DNA of 64,000 nucleotides from NCBI RefSeq assembly GCF_030272615.1, contig NC_081412.1:38074911-38138910 (forward strand). The letters run 5' to 3'. The translations under genes were made by a program, and so were the position numbers. Positions 50,299 to 60,685 of this stretch are shown piece by piece. The notes beneath the pieces were generated by a model. That model was given only the letters and a program-made list of their open reading frames with translations, did not search any database and was not told the origin of the DNA. The DNA comes from Cryptomeria japonica (Eukaryota; Streptophyta; Pinopsida; Cupressales; Cupressaceae). Numbering within the stretch: position 1 is the stretch's first letter; every line of letters starts with the position of its first letter.

Positions 50299-51476
50299 GT
50301 GCAAATTGGACCTATAAGTCAAATTTACACTTATTAAGTGTGAAATCAAAACAAGTGCATTTTTTACTTATAAGTTAGATTTGCACTTTAACAAATTGGC
50401 AAAAACCAAAAACTAAGTGTATATCGAGTTTATATTCCCGAAATACACTTAGGAATGAAAAAACAAAGCAACACAAATTGGGGTTATACTCCCGATTGAC
50501 ACTTGGGAATAAAATATCATAGTGTAATTCAGGGTTATACCCCCAATTTACACTTAGTTGTTGAAATCGTGCATCAAAAGTTGTGGTCAGGGTTATAAAC
50601 CTGAACACCATTTAAATAAATATCAAAAGAAAGGGAGGTCGGACTTACAACCTCAACCACCATTTTGGTAGAACAAAGCAATGAAGTGGTGATCGAGGTT
50701 ATAAGCTCGATCACCATCTAATAAAATGGCAAATACAATAGTGGTGTCAGGCAAGATTATACCCCACCACACACCATTTGGGAGGAAATGCAAGTTAAAA
50801 ATGGTGGAGTCAAGTTGTAAATCCGGCTACCATCAGTCTTAGAGATGGTGGTGGTTGGGCTTACAAACCCAACTACCACTGTCAAAGTAGGCAGTAAAAC
50901 TAAAATGGTGGGGGTGGGTTGTATCCCACCACACACCATCGAGCAAGGCTCCAGTGTGTGACAGGGACATATTCCTATCCCACAACTAAAACAAATCAAT
51001 GAAATCAAAGGAAAAAACAAATGGGGTGAGTCAGAATTAAAATTTGACTCCCCCCCTAAATCGATTAAAAATACAAGCAAATTTGGTATTGACCGTATGC
51101 ATTGGAGCATTGCTTCAATGCATTCGATCAATAACAAATTTCATTAAAAAGAGGGGAAAAAATAATACATATCTGAATCTCTACAAATTGATTAAGAAAA
51201 AGCCGAGCTCCTCCACAAATCTCCAAGAACACAAAAAGATAGAACTAGGGAAAATAAATTGGGCAAATAAAGAGGTGGAGAAACCCAATTGGAGAAGAAA
51301 CCTTCAAAATCATAAATGCAAATCATTCACATTAATAATGTTAATTGGACCTATAAGTTTGATTGACATTATCAATCTAAAAACTCCCAAAATGCAAAAT
51401 CGGGTTTAAAACTCGACTTGACATTTGAAAAGTTTTTTAAGTGTAATTTCAGACTTAAACCCCGATTTTGCACTTA
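50299..51476. repeat. array of about 17 regularly spaced imperfect palindromes
   Basis: Inverted repeats at 50299-50330, 50353-50388, 50413-50452, about 50473-50501, 50521-50554, 50583-50610, about 50635-50662, 50687-50716, about 50741-50775, 50801-50832, 50848-50879 and 50905-50939 are spaced about 50-60 bp apart. More are at 51028-51050, 51089-51131, 51338-51371, 51389-51424 and 51438-51476. Clear examples: CTAAGTGTAT/ATACACTTAG, TGGTGATCGAG/CTCGATCACCA (perfect 11-base arms) and GTGGTGGTTGGG/CCCAACTACCAC. Arm sequences differ between units while the short centre is often TTATA or TTACA. The array is upstream of gene C. Confidence 0.8.
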
Positions 51477-51479
51477 AAT

Positions 51480-51989
51480 AGGAAAAACATTCTATGTCAA
51501 AATTTCAAAATTTTAACTCAGAGGAGGGAAGAACTAACCTTGAATAATTGATATTCGAAGACTAATGAGATGACCAAAATGTCTCAATTACTTGATGACT
51601 TAAGAGAAAAGAGGGACGAATTGAGCAAAAATTCATAGGGTTCATCCTCTTTTCATAAAAACTAAAACGAGGACAACAGACTCTTTACAATTTTTTAGCA
51701 AATTCATTTTTTCCCTTGCCCCAAGGCCTTGAAATTTATTAACATGTTGTCTACTTAAGGAGTCTTTAGTCATCGATAACTCTTATTTTAGCACCATATT
51801 AGTAGGGTAAGTTTGAAGATATGCCTCAACATTCAGAAGTTTCTCGTTAAGAATATTAACCTCTAGTTCTCTTTTGTCCATAGCTCTTTTCTTCCCTATG
51901 GTTTGGTAAATCAATTTCCATCCATTAGTATTATGTTCTCATATTTCTATGGGGGATTTGTCCCTTAACATCCATCTAGTAACCTCCCC
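51480..51989. other. non-coding region
   Basis: No gene recognised. It lies between the palindrome array and the gypsy remnant. Confidence 0.5.
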
Positions 51990-53093
51990 GAGTGTGAAGA
52001 TAATATCATTCCAATCTTCATCCTTTACGAGATTTGTGTTAAGTAGAAAGTTGTTAACATCTTTGTGCATATCGTTATTGTTGATGGTGTTTTGATGCAC
52101 TATCAAATAAGGAATAAAGTATTGAATACTCTATCCTATCTTGAGTAAAGACTCTCAAATGCTAAATATTTGTGAAGGATCACTTGAGATGACTTCAAGG
52201 TTCTTTTATGTTAGGTCTTAACGTGTCAAATAGCCTCAATGGTATTGATGTGATTTTTTGTACCAAAAAGGGGACTTACACAGTTTTTTAATGATAAGAT
52301 TGATTCAAGCTCAATGGTTTGATGTTCTTCAAATGATTTTGCAATATCGCTCTTCTTTTGTATAGCAAGGAGCAATCCATGGATTAGTGACTTATATTCT
52401 ACTACGTTGTTTGTACATAGAAATTGTAATCTATGCACTGCAAGATATGCTTCTCCTAATGAACTAATCAACTCAAAGCTATCTCCAACTCCTTTCTTAG
52501 ACTTGGATCCATCAAATCATAACATCTAAGATTGATTTTCATCTTGTAGGGGTTAGCACCATTTTGAATGACTATGTGACTCTATGGGTTCTTTTATCAT
52601 TGCAACTTCCTTTGTCGAAGGAGCTTCTTCCTGATTTTCAACATTCTCTTGGAGTAATTCTATCTTATTTCCCTTGAATACATGTGGGACCTTCTTGTAT
52701 ACTTTCTCTAAAGCAATTTTGCACATGGAATAGGTTAATTTGGAATGGAAAGCATTATGGATTTGACACCAATTTGGTAACAATAAGTCTTTGATGAATG
52801 CTTTATTCTTTAATTCAATCCGTTGATTTATATTCTTAAGGACAAATCTTTTGAAATTCTCAAACGTGCCTTCACTATCTATAGAGGAATCATCATCACT
52901 TTCAATGACATCTTTAGTTGATTGAGTTATTGGCTATATGTCATTGTTATTAGCCAACCCTTGGAGCATAAGAACTTCTTTAGTTCTATAAGTACCCTAT
53001 CTGGTTCAAGAAAGAGAATTTCATTGTTTTTGCCATATTTAGTTATCACCAATTTCAATCTTGGAGTGCTATCAATCCTGATTTGATTGGGCA
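51990..53093 (-). pseudogene. Ty3/gypsy pol remnant (RNase H-like part)
   Basis: The minus-strand frame 52471-52226 reads AVHRLQFLCTNNVVEYKSL, the conserved TNN-AEY region of gypsy-type RNase H. It is preceded by a LxFDGSKSKKGVG block near 52490. The part nearest 53093 (PNQIRIDSTPRLKLVITK) fits the region after the protease. No reverse transcriptase palm is found between them, so a deletion is likely. The other half of the element is at 54398-55060. Confidence 0.65.
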
Positions 53094-54397
53094 ACATATT
53101 CCTATGTTCTTGTGCTTTGATGTTGCAGAGAGTTGGTTTGGTTGGTATGTTGCATATATGCCGATATGGTTTAATGGGTTATGAGATAAGTATATCTAGT
53201 TGATTTAGCATAAGTTTCATGATGCTATGATGTAATTTGATCAATTTATGGATTCCAGTATTGAAGCTAGTTTTTCAGTGTTCAGTGGTTGGCAGAGTTG
53301 CGGTATCTGATCTGTATTGCTCTCGAATGATTATATCTTGAGTTGCAGATTTGGGAGAGTGTTTGGGATGCTCTTGTGTGTCCTCAATTCAAATGGTTCA
53401 TTATTTGATACTCCTCAAGTTATCTTTCTAAGTTTCAATTGTTGTTGTTGAGTGTTCTTGAGTATTAGTGCGATGATTGATGAAGATTTTGTTAAGTGGT
53501 GTTGGTGTAGTTATTGTTGATTGATTTAACATGCTTGTGGGTGTTTCTTGATCATGTCTTATTTGTGTTGCTAGTCTGCATTGATCATTGTGTGTGTTAT
53601 TGAATATTTTATTAGTTTGGTGGTGTTCTTGATGTTATGTGACATATTCAGTGTTGTAGTGTGTTGTGGATGATCTTGGTGTGTTATTCGGTGGTGTTGC
53701 ATGTTCGAGCTTTTGATTTAGGTCCATGCTATGTCCTTGCCAACATTTTATTGTTCTGGTTATTGATCTATGTATCATGTGATGTAATTTTGTAATTAGG
53801 TCTTATGTGTTGACCCAACCTTGAGGTCAAGGTTTATGATTTGTATAAATAAGTGCAATATCCATGTAAGTTGGATGTTTGTGTTGTGTCTATGATATTA
53901 GAGAGTATTGTATGTGGGAACAAGCGAATTGATCTTTCAGTAGTGTCAAGTGAAGAGCAAAGAAGTGTTGCAGAGAAAACAAAAGTGTTTAATCGAAACT
54001 GTGATCGAGCATTTGGAGCTTCTATTCTTTCAGTTCATGTAAACCGAATTGGTATCTAATCTTTGTAAAGCAGTGAGCCTTCCCTAGGTTGTAGCCCTTT
54101 CTTTTATTTTGAGCAATGAGCTCTAGGTATTGTTCCCGAATGCATGTGCATTCCCCATTGTAATATTTTCACATACTACTGTAGAGTATCATCATATTGT
54201 GGGTAGGTTCCCACCATGGTTTTTCTCTTAACCAGGTTTTCCACATCAAAAATTGTGTTTTATGTGCATTGTTGTTATGGTGTTTATCTTTGTTGTTATT
54301 GTTGATGATCAGATTTGAAATTGTGCATAATTTGCTAAAGTTTGGTGAAAACTGATTCACCTCTCCTCTCAGTTTTCCTTCCTTGTTGTTTCCAACA
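53094..54397 (+). repeat. solo LTR of the Copia-1 family inside a gypsy remnant
   Basis: Aligns with the Copia-1 LTR (4450-5541, reverse complement), sharing AACATATTCCTATGT, GATTTAGGTCCATGCTATG and GATGTAATTTTGTAATT. It holds CCCACCATGGTTTTTCTC and CTGATTCACCTCTCCTCTCAG before the CCAACA end at 54392-54397. The left 45 bases present in Copia-1 are absent. It is flanked on both sides by gypsy-type protein sequence on the minus strand and has no internal region, as left by LTR-LTR recombination or truncation. Confidence 0.75.
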
Positions 54398-55060
54398 ACC
54401 TGTTCAATCGTCTAGACAAATCCCTACTTAAAAGCATACCATATCCATCTGGAATGTTGACCACTAAAATATCGATGTAGTTCTAAATCCTTAGGTCAGC
54501 TGCTAAGTGCATAGGAATAGTTTGATCAGTATGTCTTTGAGATGGACCTACATTTCTAGCTTGAAACTATGGGGCAGACACACCTTTCTTATACTTAGGT
54601 GCATCCTTAGGATAAACTTACATGTTGCTTGCGTTAGGATTTGGCAATGTCAATAAATTGTTGGGAGGAATTGATGTAGTCAAGGGACCTTGCACCCTAT
54701 TATTCCCCTGATAAACTCATGGTTGGTTGTTATTAGATGTATGTTGATAATTCTGAACTTCTTTTGTTCCTTCCATGAGGATTCTATTTTCAAGTGGGGG
54801 AAATAAATAATTTGATTCTTCAACTAGCTCATTTTCAGACTCCCCTATTTTCAAGTCATCCTAAACTTCTCAGGTGCACATTTGGAGTGGTGGGGCATGC
54901 GTAGTTCCATAGCAAAGAAGGATAAATCAATGACTTCCTCTGCCACGACGAAGTTCTAATCAACCAAGGGATGTGTTGTCAGCCGATCTATGACTGTTGT
55001 CTTAGTTTCTTTTGTTTTTAAGCAAACGGTTTCTTTAACCTGTGGTTAAAGTTAAAGTTT
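54398..55060 (-). pseudogene. Ty3/gypsy gag-protease remnant
   Basis: On the minus strand IDILVVNIPDGYGMLLSRD at about 54420-54485 matches the end of the gypsy retropepsin domain. Upstream to about 55060 is a Pro/Asn/Gln-rich gag-protease linker with stops. The reading direction matches 51990-53093, so both belong to one element split by the solo LTR. Confidence 0.65.
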
Positions 55061-56957
55061 GGGTTATCTTATAACGAACTATTAGCCTGGAGGCTATTTA
55101 TGTTAGAAGTTAGTTTTATGTAAGGGTCCGAAAAACTGTGACTTGGAGGAACAATTTTGATTTCCTTGAATTTCTCTGAACAGATACCTCTGGCATTTGA
55201 ATGAAAAATGATATTTTCGATGCAATCTTTTAAATCTGTATATTTGATGGATTAGTGATCTCTGTTGGGATACATGTTGATGCGTGAAATATATCATTTC
55301 ATTTACCAGTTCTCTCTGTGTTCTTGAATTCATTGATTTCATTATTTGCAAGTAAATTTATTGTGGATTAAGTGGTACTGGTCCCCCTTGTCCGGTGAGG
55401 CATGAGAGAGAATCGACCAATGTTCATACTGCTATGTGTTTGCTTTATTTTGAGTTTATGAAATGAACATGTGTGGAAGTAGGAGTCTATGAGCTCTTCA
55501 TTTGAAATAGAACTTCAAGATATTCTTTCAGTTTTGGTTTTGTAAGCATTCTTTCATGTTCATGAATGAATGCCAAAACCTTTTGCACTTTCTGGTTAAA
55601 AGTGTATTCTTTTCTATAATTATCAGATCTTTTTTAGCATATACCTCCCCTTAAAGTTCATGTAGGAAGTGTTTCTACACTGTTGCTTCCTTTTAGTGAT
55701 TTAATTATTAATTAAGTAGTGTAATACAAATTCATCGATTTTTTTCTTTTGACAAGAATAGGACTTTAGAAACTATAGATACTATAGGCATTAATATTTC
55801 ATTGGAAAATTCCATAAGCCCGATGATGGCTTTGCAAATATGTATAATTCTCCCCATGTGCAAGTTGACAAGGGTTATAGTCATCGTTGTTATAACATTA
55901 TTGGACACCTCTGCTTTATGTAGCACTTGATATTTATAAAGTGAAGGATGGGGGATCATGTTATGATAAGTGGGTTTCACATGAGTTGGAAACTCCATAG
56001 AAGAGTGCTAGAGTTGGGAATGTGCACACCTACCATAGTAATGAGCCCAAAGATGCATTTGAGAATGGATATCAATATTGAGTACTTTAAGTGCATTATG
56101 AGGGCCTGAATTTTTTTCGTGTACCATGGTTTTGGTGGCACTTAGGTTTTGAAAACTATTTTTGGTTTTCCATTTTGCTCAATAAATTAGAGAGGTAAGG
56201 TAAAAGTTTTATTATGGCTCATAAGTGAAATAATGTGATGATGTTAAAATATTATCAATCTAAGGATTTCGTGATTTGCATTATGTAATGATTTTTATAT
56301 GATTAATACAAGCTGAACAATCCCTTTGCTTGTGGATTTTTTCTTTAAAGGATTTCTCCATGTAATCATAATGCTATGTATTCTATATTTTTTTGCTGAT
56401 TTTAATTTGCTACTAAATGCTTCTCTTTTTTAAATCAATAGCTAATTGCATTATTGAGTGAGCTTAATAAACATGCACAATGTCGTACCTAAGATAAACA
56501 TATCCAAAGTAATGAAAAATATTACACTAATTGTTTAAAACAAAAGAAAACTTTATAAAAGTTCACATCACTTATTAATGAACTTTTAATTCTACCAATA
56601 TTTATATTAATTATGCCTAATTAGTTTAACTTGTCATTTAAAAAAAATTGTAGTAACAAAATAAAATAAAATAATAATTTATTTAATTACTATAAAATTT
56701 ATGAAAATAAAAAAAATTCATATGATGAGGTTTTATTATTTAAAAATAATTAATAAATTTTATTAAATAAAAAATTAATTAATTGCAATATCAAATTAAC
56801 CTAATCAAATATATTAATACTAACTTTTTAAAATACGAAAAAGATAAACAAATAAAAAAATCATTTTACACTGTCCCATTCAATTTAAAAATAAAAATAC
56901 TAATTCTTTAAGATATCCATAATCTCATTTTTCAAGTAGAACTCAGTTACATTATCA
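55061..56957. other. non-coding region downstream of the TIR-NB-ARC-LRR gene
   Basis: AT-rich (especially 56500-56880), with no supported gene. It would hold the 3' untranslated and terminator sequence of the minus-strand resistance gene. Confidence 0.55.
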
Positions 56958-57635
56958 TTAATCATCATCATCATCACCATCATCTTCTTCATCGTCATCA
57001 TCATCATCACCATCATCTTCTTCATCGTCATCAACATACTCGGCCAAATCATCAAAATCCATTTCACGCATGCTAGCCCAACAATCATAATTGCTTAGAA
57101 GACCAAACTCCACGTGAGTATAATCGATTTCACTGCGGTCACAATATTGGCCATTGTTAACGTATTGTTGAGCAAATATGGTTTGCAATATGTGAATGGT
57201 TTTCCTTTCTTCACCTGCCTCCACTCCCATTATAAACCCTTTTATTGTTTCACCAATTTGGGGCATCCAGGAGTCATATTTTGAGAGCCTTTCTTCATTA
57301 ACCACGCACGTTAATATCCTCCATCCGCCGTCACGAAATGAGAAAAATGCACCATCACCTAGGTCAACCAACCACCTCCTAATCAAAATTTTGCTCCCTA
57401 TGTAAACTTCCTTCGAAACGAGAGCGCAAAAGACGATTCCACTGAGCGAAGGCTGGGTTTTATGAAACCACTGGATCTCCTCTTCTATCTCTTCCCCAAT
57501 CAACGAATCTATTTCACAGAAACAATGTGTCCCAAATTTTTTAAGATCTGACATGAGCGATGTCCATTTGGAGTCAAGTCCTTCCCAATCTGGCGTCCAT
57601 CTCCCTGCTAGAATTGTAAGCTCCGACGGCAATCT
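56958..57635 (-). pseudogene. TNL exon 5: post-LRR C-terminal domain with acidic tail
   Basis: The exon starts at acceptor CAG 57637-57636 and reads RLPSELTILAGRWTPDWEG. It continues 220 residues with Trp-rich stretches (IQWFHKTQPSLSGIVFCAL, FSFRDGGWRILTCVV) that look like a beta-sandwich post-LRR (C-JID-like) domain. The last 30 residues are an Asp/Glu run encoded by GAT/GAA repeats, closed by a stop at 56960-56958. Domain assignment is by position and general look rather than a firm match. Confidence 0.7.
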
Positions 57636-57811
57636 CTGAAATCACAGTGCTCACTATAAATTATTTTCAAAATCCAAAACAGAACATTTACAAATACTTT
57701 CTTCAGATGCAATCTTTTCATAAATTAAAAAAAATTCGCAACAGAGCGACTAAATTAAAAGGAAATAATCGGCAACTAATGAGAAGCTACACATTCTGTG
57801 TTTAATAATAC

Positions 57812-58732
57812 CTGCAACCTTTCAACGACACCTATTATAGGACAGACTGCAATCATCATCTCCTTCAGTCCTTTCAATTCTTCAATACCCCTTATATTCT
57901 GCAGCTTCGGACAACCCCCGATGAAGATTCTCTTCAACTCCTTCAATTCTTTAAAACAAATTACACCCTCCAGCTGTGGACAGTCCTCAATCCAGATTCT
58001 TCTCAACCCCTTCAATTGTTCAATAGCTTTTATACTCTTCAGCTTTGGACAATAAGCAATCCATATCCTCTCCAGTCCCTTAAATCTTTCAATTGCTGAT
58101 ATATCCTGTAGATCCCAACAGCGGCTAATATAGATCCTCTTGAGACAACTGACATGCCCAAAATTTGGCAACTCTGTCATAGTCTCGCATAATTTTATGT
58201 GGACCATTTCAAGTTCTGGCATATAATTGCTCAACACTTTTGTCAACTTTTCACAGTCGAACAGCACAAGACATTCCAGTGTGGTTACCCCTGTTAAATC
58301 CACTTCACTTAGATCTCTCATAGAACAAAGCTTAAGAGATTTCAAGGTGGGACAGAACTGTCCATGAATTGAGACCTTCCTTGTGTCCCCTACCTCACAC
58401 AGAGATATGGCTTCAAGGCTTCTCATACAAAACCGATCATCAGTTGTCTCTCCCCTGTTGCTGAAAACAATATCCCCTTCTACAGCAGCAAACAATGCCA
58501 GCTTTAAAGTTTTCAGATTGGTGAGTTCTCTTACAGATTTCAGCAACAAATTCCATTCGATATTCAAGTCTGAGTAAAGAGCTTCAAATTCTAGGTGCAA
58601 ATTCTCCAGATGTTTGAGCGTTCCGAAAGAACTCACTAGTTCGTTTAAATATGTCATAAGCACATCATGATTGAAGTCTAAAAATACAAGAGGATAAAAG
58701 TTGCAGTATAGCTCTTTCAACTTGACTGGAAC
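57812..58732 (-). pseudogene. TNL exon 4: leucine-rich repeats
   Basis: Open over 307 codons between acceptor CAG at 58733 and donor GTATTA at 57811. About ten LRRs of 22-24 residues. The last ones repeat a motif such as GLERIWIAYCPKLKSI, GLRRIWIEDCPQLEGV and LKRIFIGGCPKLQNI. The near-identical tandem repeats mark recent repeat-unit duplication. The LRR would confer recognition and autoinhibition. It is intact but downstream of the exon 3 TAG. Confidence 0.9.
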
Positions 58733-58850
58733 CTGGAATATACAATCAATTTGTTTCAAACTGTTGTATTTTAATGATAAAAAGCTTACAAGAGCGAACT
58801 AATTCCTGATGCTAACAAAATTAAATTTTTGATGAAAAGAAAGCTTTTAC

Positions 58851-59129
58851 CTAGTCATCCCTTTGCCACAATATCGTAGGTAATACTCTTTGAAGACTTA
58901 AAGTGTGCAAATTCTGTAGAGGAATCCATTCACGAATAGTTAATAGACTTAAAGTGTGCATAGGCTGAAGTTGAAGGCATTGTAAAGAAGTTGATGTCTT
59001 TGAACTCCCCAGAAAATATGTTATATGAAGAGCATCAGCACGTATAAGGTCACACGCGAAACATCTGAAACTTTTTCCTTCGGAGTCAGGATGGGTGTCT
59101 TGGATTCCCTCGAATTCGCTTATATCAAT
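58851..59129 (-). pseudogene. TNL exon 3: first LRR/linker exon with terminal TAG
   Basis: Acceptor TTCAG at 59131-59130, in phase 0 with exon 2 (RPEDR then IDISEFEGIQDT). The product has leucine-rich strands near the end (MHTLSLLTIREWIPLQNLHTLSL). The exon ends QRDD then TAG at 58853-58851, directly before donor GTAAAA. In frame with the next exon (VPVKLKEL) the expected codon would be CAG, so this looks like a single C-to-T nonsense change. Confidence 0.8.
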
Positions 59130-59254
59130 CTGAATTCAAATTTCTTTGCAGTTAGAAATTTGTCATTCTAAGTTATTCGTAAATGCTGTATCAGTTTAAG
59201 AAAATAAACCATTTTCAACTAGGAGCATCAATTAAAACCACAAAGAAAACATAC

Positions 59255-60383
59255 ACGATCTTCAGGACGCCACAGCCGACGAGGATGGCTCGTTTCATTA
59301 TCTGCCATTTCTCTCCCTAAGTCACGGAGGTGGTCATGCATTCTCAATTTAAATCCTGGCTCATAATGGCATTTCGAATCCGGATAGTCCGTCATTTCTA
59401 AACAAGTTTCCACTTCAACAAGGCATCTGTCCTTGAGAGTCTGAAGTCCATGTTCAGCTCTCCACCCTGAAGCCCTCCATATACTTTTGGCCCTGTTCAC
59501 ATCTTCCCCTATGAAAAAGCATGCTACATCCATAAATATCTGTTTCTCATCCTCTTCCAGAGCATCATAGCTTATCTTAAGCTTATGTTTTATGTCTTTG
59601 TGTACTCTTGCCTCCTTAGCAATATTTAATTGTAACTTCCAATAAGCTTTGTCACTGCCGAAAACATGCCCGCCCATTACTTGAAGAGCAAGTGGTAATC
59701 CTCCACACACTTGGACAAAGCTGTCTACCAGATTATCAAATCCACTTTTACAAGATTTTCTATGAAACGCATGCCAGCATAAGAGCTCTCTGCTATGCTG
59801 TGGATTCATTTCCTTCATCTTATAACGGACTCTGACTCCGGCCTGTATAAGAAGCCTCTCGTCCCGGGTTGTGACAATCACCAAACTATTGTGATTGAGA
59901 GCATCTGTGGGCAATAGGGCATCTAACTGATTCTTATGATCAACATCATCTATAACTACAAGAAACTTTGATTCTGGGTTTTTTTGAAAGTAATCCTTGA
60001 TAACGGCGATTCCATCTTCTATGCTACAAAATTCATGCTGATTTATTTCCCCTCCCAGATCATTGAGAAGCTTACTTTGCAGAGAAGTCAGTGTACCTTT
60101 GACATGGTTTTCCCGCACATCAAACAAGCTAGTTGATCCACTAAATTCTGAATGTTTGTGATTGAACAAATATTTGGCGAGAGTGGTCTTGCCAGACCCT
60201 CCCATTCCAATGATGCCAATTATTTTATCTCTCATCTGTCCATTTCTCTGGCAATGGCTGTAGAAATCTTTCACAAGCTCATCAAGTCCCACCTCATATT
60301 TTGCAACTTGGAAAAGAATTTTTCTCTTTTGCTTTTCCTTAACCACGGCAGACACGACATCATCACACAGCTTCTTCAGATCA
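59255..60383 (-). pseudogene. TNL exon 2: NB-ARC domain
   Basis: Uninterrupted 376-codon exon, acceptor CAG at 60386-60384 and donor GTATGT at 59254. Motifs in order: P-loop GIIGMGGSGKTT, kinase-2 KFLVVIDDVD (Asp final, as in TNLs), RNBS-B SLVIVTTRDERLL, GLPL box CGGLPLALQVMGG, IFMDVACFFIGED, and the MHD box LRMHDHLRDLGREMA. All nucleotide-switch residues expected are present, so this exon itself looks functional. It begins with the linker DDVVSAVVKEKQKR typical of the TIR to NB-ARC boundary. Confidence 0.92.
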
Positions 60384-60685
60384 CTGAAAATAGGAAAAGC
60401 AAAAACAAAAATGTAATTAAAATGGGGTTGTTAGTAATTGAGATTTTTTTTTCAATTATAAATTTAAACATTTTTTATTGAAGGAAATGTCTATACGCCG
60501 GAGTATAATACAACATAAGAAACTGGACTGTTTTGATATTGGAGACTTAGAATTTCTTTTGAGAGGAAATTGGAGAATAGAAGTCTTGATGATTTTTGTA
60601 AGCACAAAGACATTTGTCAAAATGTAATATCTTTTAGTGTAATTGGGTTAAGAGGCAATTGAAGCCTAACCCGAGCAGGAGAGTA

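Noticed and set aside
50299..51476. CRISPR-like array of spaced repeats
   Set aside because: Units are palindromes with differing arms, not identical direct repeats with unique spacers, and the genome is plant.
44000..52000. Second CACTA element around gene C
   Set aside because: I looked for CACTA/TAGTG ends with a 3-bp duplication around gene C and found no convincing pair; it may still be a degraded one.
58853..59129. Exon 3 as the natural last exon of the TNL
   Set aside because: The downstream LRR exon has a proper acceptor, is in phase, and is fully open for 307 codons. A GT donor directly follows the TAG, so a nonsense change fits better.
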